A stretch of DNA of 64,000 bases from NCBI GenBank assembly GCA_028278625.1, contig JANQDY010000129.1:15845-79844 (forward strand), in the 5' to 3' direction. This stretch comes from Thermodesulfobacteriota bacterium (GTDB lineage: Bacteria; Desulfobacterota; DSM-4660; Desulfatiglandales; Desulfatiglandaceae). Positions within the stretch are counted from its first letter, which is position 1, and each line of letters opens with the position of its first letter. Shown here piece by piece: positions 1 to 9,320 of this stretch. The position numbers and the translations under genes are program-made. The notes beneath the pieces were generated by a model that ran no database searches, was not told the origin of the DNA, and was given only the letters and a program-made list of their open reading frames with translations.

Positions 1-898
1 GATCGGTGTAGGCCGGTTTGCATCCGGTGTAGCTGTGCCGGTGATAGAGCGCGAAGAGCAGGGCGGCCCGTCCACCCAGTTGGGGTTCTTCATCCAGGAA
101 AACGCGGTCCCAGGGGACCAAAACATCGTCAAAGATGGTCACGCTGTGGGCGATGCCGTGTTTCTCGACCTCGGCGGGGAACGCCTTGCGCCGCGTCGGA
201 TTGGCGGCCTCAATGAGCATGTGAATGCCCTTTGTATCGGCTGGTATGGAGAAACAGGCGGACCAGTCCCCTTCTTCCTTGGTCAGGGAGCGGCAGGGGG
301 TCACGATCAGTTCGTCACAGTAGGGGCCCACGGTGGTATGCACCTTGCAGCCGCGCACCACAATACCTTTGGCGTTACGCTCCACGACGCGCAAATACAT
401 GTCCGGGTCGGCCTGCTGGTGGGGACGCAGGACCCGGTCGCCCTTCACGTCGGTCTGGGCCGCGGCACCGACCATGTCCTTCTCCTGGAAATCCTTCATG
501 AAGGCCATGAAGCGGTCATGGTATTCGGTCTTGCCGCCGTTCTTGTCGTCGGCCTCCTTGGTCACGATGGAAAGCGCATTGCACATGTCGATCCCCATAC
601 ACCGTTGGATACAGGCCCCGCTCATGCGTGAGAGCACACGCGTCATCAACTGCTTTTTCAGCAGGTCGTCAACGCTTTGGTGGATGTTGGTAAAACGGTT
701 GATCAATTTACCGGTGATGTGGGACTCGGTAACGAGCAGATCTTTGTATTTGGGGTCGTCGACCAGATCATAGGTCATGAGGATGTCTTTCATGGAAGTG
801 AGCATGCGCGGATCATCCCGCTGCAGCAGTTCGCCATGCATGTAGCAGTTGGGTCTGAGGGACTTCATCCGCTCAATGAATTCTTGTGAAGTGATCAC
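1..898 (-). CDS. 4-hydroxybutyryl-CoA dehydratase / 4-HPA 3-hydroxylase family protein (3' end outside window)
   Basis: The first 299 residues are visible; the gene runs off the left edge. The start is GTG at 898, preceded by AGGGAGGG. By family knowledge, 4-hydroxybutyryl-CoA dehydratase (AbfD) is a flavin and 4Fe-4S enzyme using ligands Cys99, Cys103, His292 and Cys299. Here the matching positions are all kept: Cys96 and Cys100 (CIQRC) and His286 and Cys293 (YHRHSYTGC). The enzyme is therefore likely a true radical-type dehydratase or isomerase of a hydroxyacyl-CoA, rather than an FADH2-dependent monooxygenase, which would be odd in an anaerobe. It is the last visible gene of the sigma-54-driven unit starting at 15,602. 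The natural substrate cannot be read from the sequence. Confidence 0.82.
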   Translation of the reverse strand, partial: MITSQEFIERMKSLRPNCYMHGELLQRDDPRMLTSMKDILMTYDLVDDPKYKDLLVTESHITGKLINRFTNIHQSVDDLLKKQLMTRVLSRMSGACIQRCMGIDMCNALSIVTKEADDKNGGKTEYHDRFMAFMKDFQEKDMVGAAAQTDVKGDRVLRPHQQADPDMYLRVVERNAKGIVVRGCKVHTTVGPYCDELIVTPCRSLTKEEGDWSACFSIPADTKGIHMLIEAANPTRRKAFPAEVEKHGIAHSVTIFDDVLVPWDRVFLDEEPQLGGRAALLFALYHRHSYTGCKPAYTD

Positions 899-976
899 TT
901 TTATACCCTCCCTGTTTTCTATTTCTTATATTAACTTCAAAACCATGATCTTGTTGTTATAACATCAATGCGCCAC

Positions 977-2194
977 TCATCTATTCATCATTTCATCAAG
1001 GGCATCGCACACGGCAATGGTGAAAGCAGGATCTTCCATCCAGGCGTCTATCTCTCTCACCTCGATTGCCGGTTTGAGTTCCCGCTTCAATACATTGACG
1101 AATGCTTGATTCGCTTCCGGATCATCAAGGGGCCTGCCCGGACCGTCAAGACGTGACCACCCTTTTAAAGGGATTAAGAAACGGACAGGTCCTTTTGATT
1201 GATTCAGCTTTCCGGCAAGCACCTTTGCGGCCCGGGTCAATTCTTCAGCGTTCGACCTCAAAAGCACCCTGAGCTTATCGGGCCTGTAACTTTTCCGTGT
1301 TTTGTATTCAGGGGTATAGGCGGATCGACGCGGGGTGATACACTCCAATCCGGCAGGTCCGAAAACCTGTGGAAGACCTCTTTTCCCTGCTGCCTCAAAC
1401 CGGGTGGGTGAAGCGATAAGCGTACCGCCTTCGATGAACCCATCCATGATATTTCCAGGAGAAAGGTCTATGACGGCATCAAATAGACCTCTTTCTATAA
1501 ATTCCTCCATTGCGGTGTCACTAACGCCCGTCGCCATGAAATTGACCGTCTGGTAACCGCTGTTTTCCAGCATTGTCTTGAGGCGATTCATGGTCTCCGC
1601 GCTGATCATCAGTTCACAGACGGCGACTTTCGGTTTGCCGTCACTGTCCGGAACCCTGTGATCCGTATCAACCATCCCACATATCGCGGCGGCCGCCTGT
1701 TTAAATAACAGACGAAGCACATCATTCATGCCGATAATATCCACAACCGTATGCATCATTGTGATATCGGAGTGGCCGAAAGACCTTGCCCCAAACCCAC
1801 GAAGTCCTGCATTGGCGGAAACCATGAATTTTGGCACGCCAAATGGGAGGGACTTCATTATATTCGTACCCATTAATGTCCCGCCCGCACCTCCGATGGA
1901 GATGACGCCGTCCAGCTCGCCGCTGTCATAGAGTTCACTTAGTTTCTTGATGGCGCCGTCCGTTACGATTTTGTTGATTTTCGGCCGATCCGGATTACCC
2001 CAGATATGATCAATATGTCCTCCGCCGAGGCGGGCGATCTCCTCCGCCGATATATCCGGGGTGGCCGTTGGCTTGCGACCGACGCTGATATCTAAAACGA
2101 GACCCCGACAGCCCCTGGCCTCAATCTCTTCCTTAACGAAGAATACCGCCTCTGATTTCGTGTCCAGAGTGCCGATGATGACGATTTTTCTCAA
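977..2194 (-). CDS. UPF0261 / Tm-1-like ATP-binding protein
   Basis: 405 residues, the usual length for the UPF0261 family. The start is TTG at 2194 with AGGAGG five bases upstream. The N-terminus has the family's typical IIGTLDTK segment and the centre has a glycine-rich ISIGGAGGT loop. Relatives of tomato Tm-1 bind ATP, but the reaction of the bacterial proteins is not established. They often sit in catabolic clusters, as here between the PEP-synthase-like pair and a CoA dehydratase. Role unknown; a link to aromatic or CoA-ester turnover is only suggested by position. Confidence 0.78.
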   Translation of the reverse strand: MRKIVIIGTLDTKSEAVFFVKEEIEARGCRGLVLDISVGRKPTATPDISAEEIARLGGGHIDHIWGNPDRPKINKIVTDGAIKKLSELYDSGELDGVISIGGAGGTLMGTNIMKSLPFGVPKFMVSANAGLRGFGARSFGHSDITMMHTVVDIIGMNDVLRLLFKQAAAAICGMVDTDHRVPDSDGKPKVAVCELMISAETMNRLKTMLENSGYQTVNFMATGVSDTAMEEFIERGLFDAVIDLSPGNIMDGFIEGGTLIASPTRFEAAGKRGLPQVFGPAGLECITPRRSAYTPEYKTRKSYRPDKLRVLLRSNAEELTRAAKVLAGKLNQSKGPVRFLIPLKGWSRLDGPGRPLDDPEANQAFVNVLKRELKPAIEVREIDAWMEDPAFTIAVCDALDEMMNR

Positions 2195-2236
2195 CGCCGC
2201 CTCCTGGTGATGGTCGGTTTTCGAGGGTTCTATCGA

Positions 2237-3745
2237 TTATCCATAAGCCAGCAAATCTTCGGATAGGACCCCCTTTTTCCAATCAAAACCGAATCGCTTG
2301 TTAAAATAGGGTTCAAATTGCTCATAGATTTTTTTCCAGGACGCTTTGCGACCTTCCAGAAGTGCTATTTCAAGAACCTCTTTGAGTTTCTCGATCTTCT
2401 CCTTTGGAATAAAACCCGCGGCGCCCAGGTCCGTGGATTTTACCAATGCGTCCGAGGTCAGGGCATGGGCCGTGAGCATGACGGTGGGGAATCCCTGTCC
2501 AACCGAAACCTTAAGGAGTTCAAACCCGTTAACACCCATAATATCCAGGACCACAATATCGAATGTGTCATTTTTGAGGGATTGAAGGGCGGTATCATAA
2601 TCGTTGACAATATCAACACGGGATGAATCGAGCAGCTCTTTCACGACTTCGAGGACATCGCGTTCGTCATCGACAATCAGGACCTTTTTATCCATTAAGC
2701 CGTCGCGGGCAACTTCCAGAAACAAGTCCATCAACATTTCTGATGCCGGCTTCTCTTTCGCTTTCATGGTCACGGGCCTTGCCTGAACCAAAAACGTGTT
2801 CTGGGGAAACGGCAAATCATCGTCGATGGCCCACTCAATATCCATTGGTTTCTCATAGTGGGTATCAATTAACTTGAAATATTTTGCCAGTGCCAAAATT
2901 TCATCATCATTTACGCAACATACATTCTGCAGATCTTCCGGCACGTCCTCTTCTTTTGTGCCATACTGTTTCATTGAGTATTGTCTCAGCTTTCTATTGA
3001 CAATCTTCTTTTCGATTTGAAGACTCTTCTTGTCGATGATGAATTGATCCGGCGTTACGATTCCTTGGACCACACTTTCCCCGACACCATAATTTCCTTC
3101 CATGAACATCTTGGATGGGTCTTGGGTAGATGGAAGAAGCGTAAATGCGACACCAGAGGCCCTGGAATTGACCATTTTCATCACGGCAACACTCATTCCT
3201 CCCTCCAAAATGGGCATCTTCTGTTTAACGCGGTATGATATGCCACGAGCAGTAAACGTACTGGCCCAACATTCAAGCAGTTTTTCGATGACTTCCTCTT
3301 GGCCGATAACATTGAGATACGATTCATATTGTCCCGCAAAACTCGCTGTTGGACTGTCTTCCGCAACCCCGCTCGACCTGACCGCAACAGGCATGTTTGA
3401 AATCCCGTATCGATCACATAGAGATTGATACGCATTCTTTACGGCATCAAGGATCTCTTCGGGCATCTTTTTTGACAATATGATTTCCTGGTACGCCTTT
3501 TCCATCTCACCAAACTCATCGATTGTGGATGGTTCCGCCGGAAACCGGGTTGCGCATTCCTTGAGTTCATCAAAAGCACCCGTTTTTTCCAAGAAATGGT
3601 CAAACGCATCAGTGGTCACGGCAAAACCGGGTGGAACAGGCACGCCGATTTTGGACATTTCACCAAGACTGGCACACTTTCCACCAACTTTACCCACATC
3701 ATCTATCCCCAGTTCTTCAAAAAAGGCAATCATCTTAGTACCCAC
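2237..3745 (-). CDS. PEP-synthase-type ATP-grasp subunit fused to a response-regulator receiver domain (PpsB-like)
   Basis: 502 residues. Residues 1-330 are a PPDK/PEP-synthase N-terminal ATP-grasp domain: GGKCASLGEM near 21, VRSS at 122-125, QARPVT at 321-326. There is no swivelling phosphohistidine domain and no PEP-binding barrel. Residues about 352-462 are a complete CheY-like receiver: Asp359/Asp360, phospho-acceptor Asp401 (VVLDIMG), Thr425 and Lys448. A 40-residue tail follows, of the kind found after stand-alone receivers in deltaproteobacteria. The start is GTG at 3745 with AGGGAGG eight bases upstream. The phosphohistidine half is the next gene upstream in the transcript (4011-5675). 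Split subunits of this type are known in phenylphosphate synthase (PpsA/PpsB), which activates phenol with ATP. Fusion to a receiver is unusual and suggests control by a histidine kinase. The substrate is inferred, not shown. Confidence 0.85.
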   Translation of the reverse strand: MGTKMIAFFEELGIDDVGKVGGKCASLGEMSKIGVPVPPGFAVTTDAFDHFLEKTGAFDELKECATRFPAEPSTIDEFGEMEKAYQEIILSKKMPEEILDAVKNAYQSLCDRYGISNMPVAVRSSGVAEDSPTASFAGQYESYLNVIGQEEVIEKLLECWASTFTARGISYRVKQKMPILEGGMSVAVMKMVNSRASGVAFTLLPSTQDPSKMFMEGNYGVGESVVQGIVTPDQFIIDKKSLQIEKKIVNRKLRQYSMKQYGTKEEDVPEDLQNVCCVNDDEILALAKYFKLIDTHYEKPMDIEWAIDDDLPFPQNTFLVQARPVTMKAKEKPASEMLMDLFLEVARDGLMDKKVLIVDDERDVLEVVKELLDSSRVDIVNDYDTALQSLKNDTFDIVVLDIMGVNGFELLKVSVGQGFPTVMLTAHALTSDALVKSTDLGAAGFIPKEKIEKLKEVLEIALLEGRKASWKKIYEQFEPYFNKRFGFDWKKGVLSEDLLAYG

Positions 3746-4010
3746 TTCAAAAACCTCCCTAAATCCATAACCCCATTTTGGCTGTAGCCATCACTGGTTA
3801 GAAGCCGTTATAAAATCTCACGGCCATGAGAATGCATGAGATGTGAAAAGAAGACACATGCGGCATCACTTGGATACCGAGAAGGCAAATCTTGCCTTCT
3901 CGCGCCAATGCGGCGTATCCAAGGAATACCTACTGATTTCAATGACAGTTGAACATTATTGTTTTGATTCTTCTCCTTCAGCCATCAAAGGGAAATCACA
4001 AAATGGGCGT
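3746..4010. other. Structured spacer between the two PEP-synthase-like genes
   Basis: 265 bases with no convincing gene. Besides the hairpin at 3869-3923 there is a six-base inverted pair (ATCTCA ... TGAGAT) near 3822-3843. No sigma-54 promoter matching those at 15.7 and 34.0 kb was seen, so the downstream gene probably shares the long transcript. Confidence 0.5.
3869..3923. repeat. Nested inverted repeat / hairpin
   Basis: A perfect 11-base stem (CGAGAAGGCAA, 3878-3888, with TTGCCTTCTCG, 3892-3902) has a three-base loop and is flanked by a second perfect nine-base pair (CTTGGATAC, 3869-3877, with GTATCCAAG, 3915-3923). One strand has a 12-base bulge. There is no T-run on either side, so it is not a canonical terminator. 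It may be an RNA processing or stabilising element, or an operator. Confidence 0.75.
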
Positions 4011-5675
4011 CTAATCCAATTTGTAGACCCTCATCTTGTTCGCATCAATCTTTACCCGATCGCCTGTTTTGAGTTTTTGAGTGGCATTAACCGTTCCACA
4101 TACCGCGGGAATTCCATATTCACGACTCACAATGACAGGATGGGACAACTCTCCTCCTGAATCCGTTATCAGCCCGCCGATAACGCCGAACAGCGGTGTC
4201 CATGTGGCGCTGGTCATGGGGCAAACCATAATATCTCCTGGTTTCACCGTATTCCAGGCGCTCTCATCCATTACAAGACGAACCGTTCCTTCCACCACGC
4301 CGGGTGCTCCCGCTGATCCCGACAAAAGCGCTCCGACTTGTTCCGGATCCTCTAAGGGAGGTCGCGAAATCGTTGGCCCAATCGCCATGTCTTTCTGAAG
4401 CATTACCAGTATCTGTTCAGGATCCCCAAAAAACGGTGGGACTTCTTCAGGATTGCTGGTCAAGCTTCCATAGTACTCCCATTCCTTTCTGCGGTCCTTT
4501 ACCAGTGAAACATAGCGCCCTTTTTCATGGTTTGCGACCGCCGCAATCACTTCATCCGGGAAGAGCATCCAAATATCATCCGGGCTTTCGATGACCCCGT
4601 CTCCCGCCATCCGCCTGCCGCAGGCCATAAAGCACCGTCTGCCCACCGCCATGCGCCTCAGTTCACAAAGCCAATCAGCACTTTCAAGCCAATAATTGGC
4701 GGCACGGGCGATTTTGAGCAGCTGCGTTGCTTCCCCTTTCCGGGCCGCCGGCACCTTATCCATGAGGCTCCGTTCAGCCGCTTCCCGCTCTTCCACCCTT
4801 AAGCGATGCTCTTCATTGAGGTCCTTACCGCCTCCGGCTTCAATATATTGGCGGATGAATGGAAAAACCAATTTGGGATCCTCGTACCACCCTGGTTCAC
4901 AAAACTCATAGTGGCGCGTGAGCCGAAAGCCGTGTTTTGCCAAAAAGCTCTCCAATCCCGCAACCCAGTTCCTGCCGGCCTCGGATTCTTGCATGGCCGG
5001 AATGACTTCTTCAGGCGCGTTATTCAAAAACAGACCATCCAAACCATCTTCCACGGCTTTTTTGGCGAGATCCCCGAGAATCGTGTTGCTTTCATACAGG
5101 AGATTTGGATAACCGCCCAACAGATGTGAATACGCAACATCCGCGGGGCCTATCCCGGCTACGTCGCGTATCAAGTCCTGGAAATTGGAAACCCACGGTG
5201 AAAGGGAGATCCATCCCACCCAATACTGAAAAATTATTTTGTTTTGGAAATCAAGCATGTCATAGACGTGGGTCAGGAGTTGTCCATCGTCCATTTCGTC
5301 GGGGTTCAAGGGCAGGAAAGGCTTGACGAGATCATCAAGAGATTTATGATTATCCGCCACAGCCTTATCAACATCTCTCAAAACCAAAGCCATCTTTTTC
5401 TTGAAAGCGGCTTCCCTTGCCGGGATCTCGTCTTCTCTCGGATATGCGATGGTCATATAACCGTGGCCTTTATACATTTTCCAAATAGGCCCCATGGAGA
5501 GAGGGGTCTTGAGGTAATCGGCGACCCTCCTCCAATTGTGCATCATATAACCACAGAACATCTCAACATAAAGCGGGGTAAGTACTGGCTCTGTGTGAAG
5601 GGGTGTTCTCACCCATACGGGATAATAATCCAATTCAAAATCTGTGAGGTCCCAAAACGTTCTACCATAATGCAT
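4011..5675 (-). CDS. PEP-utilizing / phenylphosphate-synthase alpha-like subunit with phosphohistidine domain (PpsA-like)
   Basis: 554 residues from the ATG at 5675, which has AGGAGG at a good distance. The ATG at 5681 is too close to that site. The C-terminal 90 residues are the PEP-utilizer mobile domain: GGELSHPVIVS with the phosphorylated His at about 512, followed by REYGIPAV. The N-terminal 400 residues are an aromatic-rich, mostly helical region unlike PEP-binding barrels, as in phenylphosphate synthase PpsA. The ATP-grasp partner is the next gene (2237-3745). Together they would use ATP to phosphorylate the histidine and then a substrate, yielding AMP and phosphate. In this island a phenolic substrate is plausible. 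No UbiD-type phenylphosphate carboxylase is visible, so assignment to phenol is uncertain. Rifampicin-phosphotransferase-like enzymes are an alternative. Confidence 0.78.
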   Translation of the reverse strand: MHYGRTFWDLTDFELDYYPVWVRTPLHTEPVLTPLYVEMFCGYMMHNWRRVADYLKTPLSMGPIWKMYKGHGYMTIAYPREDEIPAREAAFKKKMALVLRDVDKAVADNHKSLDDLVKPFLPLNPDEMDDGQLLTHVYDMLDFQNKIIFQYWVGWISLSPWVSNFQDLIRDVAGIGPADVAYSHLLGGYPNLLYESNTILGDLAKKAVEDGLDGLFLNNAPEEVIPAMQESEAGRNWVAGLESFLAKHGFRLTRHYEFCEPGWYEDPKLVFPFIRQYIEAGGGKDLNEEHRLRVEEREAAERSLMDKVPAARKGEATQLLKIARAANYWLESADWLCELRRMAVGRRCFMACGRRMAGDGVIESPDDIWMLFPDEVIAAVANHEKGRYVSLVKDRRKEWEYYGSLTSNPEEVPPFFGDPEQILVMLQKDMAIGPTISRPPLEDPEQVGALLSGSAGAPGVVEGTVRLVMDESAWNTVKPGDIMVCPMTSATWTPLFGVIGGLITDSGGELSHPVIVSREYGIPAVCGTVNATQKLKTGDRVKIDANKMRVYKLD

Positions 5676-5805
5676 GACCATGCCTCCTTAATATGTTATA
5701 GAGTTGACTGTTACACAACTCGCCGACCTGCCTACCAAATATTCTTATTCATCACCCCCTCCCCACAACTTGAGCAGGTCAGGCTTCAAAGGCGGGTAAA
5801 TCCCT

Positions 5806-7449
5806 TTATCCTTGTTCAACCTCAGCAACCAGTTCCTTATCTAACAGACGCTTGAGGACTTTCTTATCAATCTTGGAATCGCTCACAAGTGGCATACGCT
5901 CAATAAATGCCATTCTTTCAGGAATCTTGTAGGCACTGAATCCTTTCCCTTTAAGAAAAGTGCCCAATTCATCTAGCGTCAGTTCATCTTCCTTGTCTGC
6001 AAGGACCATAAATACGCAGGCTTTTTCACCCATCACCTGATCCGGATAGGCCACAAGGGCGGCACTTACGACTTTGGGATGGGTCTGGATGGCATTTTCC
6101 ACTTCAGCGGAATAGATGTTTTGACCGCCTCGAATGATGACATCCTTTTCCCGTCCCACAATCATTAAATATCCGTCCTCATCCACCTTTCCCAGATCTC
6201 CCATATTGAACCAGCCGGTGCCCCATTTCTCCTTGGTCATCTTCTCGTCTTTATAGTAGCCGCCGGCAGCACCGGGCCCTCTGAAATTGATGGTGCCCAC
6301 TTCTCCTTTGGGGACTTCTTTCCCCGCGTTGTCCAATATCCTAATCTCATTTCCAAGGTGCGGCTTGCCCACTGAAAAAGACCGCACTTCCGAAGGGTCA
6401 TCGACACTACCGGCCGTTAAACCGCCGGCATCCATTCCGCCGTAATGATTAATCAAAACAGCCCCGAATCTCCTTTCGATCTCTCTGGCCAGTTCGGCGG
6501 GCATGGGTGCGCCACCACTGTAAATGAGGCGAACCGAGGATAGGTCGTATTGGTCGAAATCCGGATGGTTGAGCATCATGGCCAGCTGGGTGGGGACAAC
6601 AGCCGGGAGGGTTATCTTCTCTTTCTCAATCAGTTCCAAAGCCTTTTTTGCGTCAAAGTGTTCCATGAGAACGCTTTTTGCGCCGCAAAAAGGCGAAAAG
6701 AAATAACCTGATCTGCCGGCGCCAAAAACAGGCGCAATGGCACCGAGTACGTCATCACCGTCCATTTTGATTTTTTTCATATGGGACAAGGCCGCGAATG
6801 TACGGGCTGTTTGGGGCCATTCAACGACCTTGGGAAAACCGGTCGTACCGCTGGTAAAAGAGATGGATTCCACCTCATAATATTTGAGCTGCCTTTTTTG
6901 CAGGTCACCAATAGAATACTTCTCCTCCAGCGGTTCCCGCACGACCTCTTGAATGGATATGGCGCCTTCCGGCACATCTCCTTTTGCAACGAAGACATTT
7001 TCAAGGCTTTTCACACCGGGACGGATTTTTTGAATCATATCCCAATAATCGAACCCCCTGAATTCACGAACGCTCAAATATCCTTTGGCCTCCGTGATTT
7101 TTGAAATGAAGGATATCTCTTCATCGCGGAGCGTTCTTACGGCACCTGCGTAGATCAATCCGGCTTTGTTACAAGCGGCCAAGACAAGATTGAGTTCAAC
7201 CATGTTCGGCAGGTGACAAATAACAATATCGTCCTTGTCCAATCCGAGTTCGAGGAACTTCAGGGCAATCCGGTTCGCCTGCAAGTTCGCCTCCGACCAA
7301 GTAAGTCTTTTTTCGGAATCCACCAGGGCTTCCCTGTCGGGATACTTCTCTGCGCATTGCTGATAGAGTTCCGCATAGGTCACATCCTTCCAGTAGCCTT
7401 TGTCCGTATATTCCTGAATCATACGATCCGTATACAGTATCGGTTTCAT
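5806..7449 (-). CDS. AMP-dependent acyl/aryl-CoA ligase
   Basis: 547 residues, full length for the ANL superfamily. The P-loop-like motif FTSGTTGFPKVV is near residue 200, NHYGGMDAGG near 340, the GWFNMGDLG hinge near 420, and the C-terminal catalytic lysine region SDSKIDKKVLK near 530. Overall it resembles the aryl-acid branch (2,3-dihydroxybenzoate-AMP ligase and cyclohexanecarboxylate ligases). The reaction is acid + ATP + CoA to acyl-CoA + AMP + PPi. It lies between an AOR, which would make a carboxylic acid from an aldehyde, and the split phosphotransferase, so it may activate an aromatic or alicyclic acid such as 4-hydroxybenzoate. The exact substrate is unknown. Confidence 0.85.
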   Translation of the reverse strand: MKPILYTDRMIQEYTDKGYWKDVTYAELYQQCAEKYPDREALVDSEKRLTWSEANLQANRIALKFLELGLDKDDIVICHLPNMVELNLVLAACNKAGLIYAGAVRTLRDEEISFISKITEAKGYLSVREFRGFDYWDMIQKIRPGVKSLENVFVAKGDVPEGAISIQEVVREPLEEKYSIGDLQKRQLKYYEVESISFTSGTTGFPKVVEWPQTARTFAALSHMKKIKMDGDDVLGAIAPVFGAGRSGYFFSPFCGAKSVLMEHFDAKKALELIEKEKITLPAVVPTQLAMMLNHPDFDQYDLSSVRLIYSGGAPMPAELAREIERRFGAVLINHYGGMDAGGLTAGSVDDPSEVRSFSVGKPHLGNEIRILDNAGKEVPKGEVGTINFRGPGAAGGYYKDEKMTKEKWGTGWFNMGDLGKVDEDGYLMIVGREKDVIIRGGQNIYSAEVENAIQTHPKVVSAALVAYPDQVMGEKACVFMVLADKEDELTLDELGTFLKGKGFSAYKIPERMAFIERMPLVSDSKIDKKVLKRLLDKELVAEVEQG

Positions 7450-7466
7450 TTCTTTAACGCGCCTCC

Positions 7467-9296
7467 TCAGCTAACAGTAGAAGCAATTTCTTCGAGTCCC
7501 AAATCCCTCAATTTCCGGGCGGTGGGAATCCCCTCCTTTGTGTATCCGGCCGCTTCATAGTACTCATCAAGCAGTTTCTCCAGTCCTTGGAAAGTCTGAT
7601 TATTGGCCGGACCGCCCTTTTTTAGATGCTCTCGAAGCATTCTCTTGGGCAGTGTATCATCCTTACGGGTAAATCCTTCCCTGATGTTGAAACACCGCTC
7701 CAGACAGACAATCCGTTCCCCGATCTCCATTAAATTGGCAACCTCCGCGAATTCTTGAAATCCCGTGGCCGCAACGAGAAATTCCGAGTATTTCTGAAAA
7801 TCCAAACCGGAATTCCCAAAGGAGCAAGCAATAAGAGAGTCCTCTATGGCCTGTTCCTTTTGTGCCTGGATGATGGAGGGTCCTTTTCCTTTTTCGATGA
7901 GGGGATCCACTTCCCCGGCCATCTCTTTTTTTGGCCGGCCATACATGTGGCTTCCTCCGATATTGGAAGTGGCCATGCTCAATCCGTATCCCTTCACGGC
8001 TCTGGGTTCGTAACCGGGAAGCTCGAGACCTTTGATGTGTATGGCATAAAAATCCGCTTCACCACCGATCTGTTCAGAAGCCCTCTTTACCCCTTCACCC
8101 AACAGGAACCCGAGCCCTTCTCTCTGTCCGATCTCTTCAATCAAGGCCAGAAACGCATCTTTATTCCCCCAGTTCAGTTGGATACCGTTGGCGTCTTTGG
8201 CCGTAATGATTCCCCTTTCAAACAATTCGCAGGCAAAGGCCATGCAAACGCCGGCACTGATGGTATCAACACCGTAATAGTCACACATGGCATTGGCATC
8301 GATAATGAATTGCTTATCCGTAATGCCCAATAAGGAACCAAGGGCATATATTGTCTCATATTCCGGTCCATCGATTTGAGAGCCGCCAAAAGGCCCTCTC
8401 TTAACATCCCGCATGCCGCCGCATTTCGTCATGCAACCATAGCATCCGGCCTGTTCTTTCTTCATTTCATAGAACGCTTCTCCACTCATTTCCTCAACGT
8501 TCAGAATGGTTCCCTCCCGAAAATTTCTGACCGGCAGGATACCTCGCTTCATGTACGGCTCGGTTGCGTAGGGTGTCCCAAGACGATTCATTTTGGCTCT
8601 TCGAGGATGGGTTTTGAGGATACTGATTTGACCTCTAACCAACGCCTTGAATTCTTTTTCCCTAAAGGCTGCTATTTTCCGGGCCCGGACATTAATTGCG
8701 ATAGCCTTCAACCGCTTCGAACCCATTACCGCTCCCATGCCGCCCCTTGAGGCCGTACGTTCCCCGGAGGTAATGACCCCATACCGCACGAGTTTTTCCC
8801 CGGCTGGTCCGATGCACGCCGATTCTGTTTTAGGACCGTGCCTGTCCTTTAATGTCTCCTGAAGCGTGCGCGGGTCCAACCCCGAAAGATCGTTGGCATC
8901 AAGGAACTGAACATCTGCTTCGTCAATGTACACATAGGAGAGTTTATGGGCCTTGCCTTCGATAATGATCAGGTCGTAGCCGGCAAATTTCATCCATACG
9001 CCAAAATTGCCTCCCGTATATGAACGCATAATGGTTCCGGTGAGCGGGCTTTTGGTCATTGCCGCCCACTTGGAAAACCCCTGAAGTCCCGTTGCCCCCA
9101 ATGCTCCGATCAACATCAGCAGTTTATTATCCGGGGAAAAGGGGTCAATGCCCGGTTTCAGTTCATCATATAGGTATTTGGCACCCAGACCTCGTGCGGA
9201 AATGAATTTCCGGTAGTATGACTCGGGTATTTTCTCGATGCTGTGGTGCTTACGCGTCAAGTCGATTCTAAGAAGTTTGCCTGCAAGTGTTGTCAT
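7467..9296 (-). CDS. Tungsten-type aldehyde:ferredoxin oxidoreductase (AOR)
   Basis: 609 residues, typical of AOR. The N-terminal LRIDLT start, TGGNFG, a CIGPAGE motif and the ASRGGMGAVMGSK pterin-binding segment are all visible. The 4Fe-4S ligands are the CYGCMTKC triplet near residue 287 and a distal Cys in DSLIACSF. The enzyme oxidises aldehydes to acids with ferredoxin, or runs the reverse reaction with low-potential electrons. Unlike the BamB gene at 16,613 there is no ferredoxin gene next to it. An aldehyde from the phenolic pathway, such as 4-hydroxybenzaldehyde, is a guess from context. Confidence 0.9.
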   Translation of the reverse strand: MTTLAGKLLRIDLTRKHHSIEKIPESYYRKFISARGLGAKYLYDELKPGIDPFSPDNKLLMLIGALGATGLQGFSKWAAMTKSPLTGTIMRSYTGGNFGVWMKFAGYDLIIIEGKAHKLSYVYIDEADVQFLDANDLSGLDPRTLQETLKDRHGPKTESACIGPAGEKLVRYGVITSGERTASRGGMGAVMGSKRLKAIAINVRARKIAAFREKEFKALVRGQISILKTHPRRAKMNRLGTPYATEPYMKRGILPVRNFREGTILNVEEMSGEAFYEMKKEQAGCYGCMTKCGGMRDVKRGPFGGSQIDGPEYETIYALGSLLGITDKQFIIDANAMCDYYGVDTISAGVCMAFACELFERGIITAKDANGIQLNWGNKDAFLALIEEIGQREGLGFLLGEGVKRASEQIGGEADFYAIHIKGLELPGYEPRAVKGYGLSMATSNIGGSHMYGRPKKEMAGEVDPLIEKGKGPSIIQAQKEQAIEDSLIACSFGNSGLDFQKYSEFLVAATGFQEFAEVANLMEIGERIVCLERCFNIREGFTRKDDTLPKRMLREHLKKGGPANNQTFQGLEKLLDEYYEAAGYTKEGIPTARKLRDLGLEEIASTVS

Positions 9297-9320
9297 ACTT
9301 CTCCCCGGGGACCATTATGG

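Noticed and set aside
955..975. Perfect palindrome TGTTATAACA followed by TGCGCCA, which reads TGGCGCA on the minus strand like the -24 element
   Set aside because: The -12 part reads TGTT rather than TTGC, and no upstream array is present, so it is not a credible sigma-54 promoter.
5709..5720. TGTTACACAACT resembles the activator palindrome TGTTGCGCAACA
   Set aside because: It is a single site with three mismatches, only about 35 bases before the start codon, with no sigma-54 promoter nearby.
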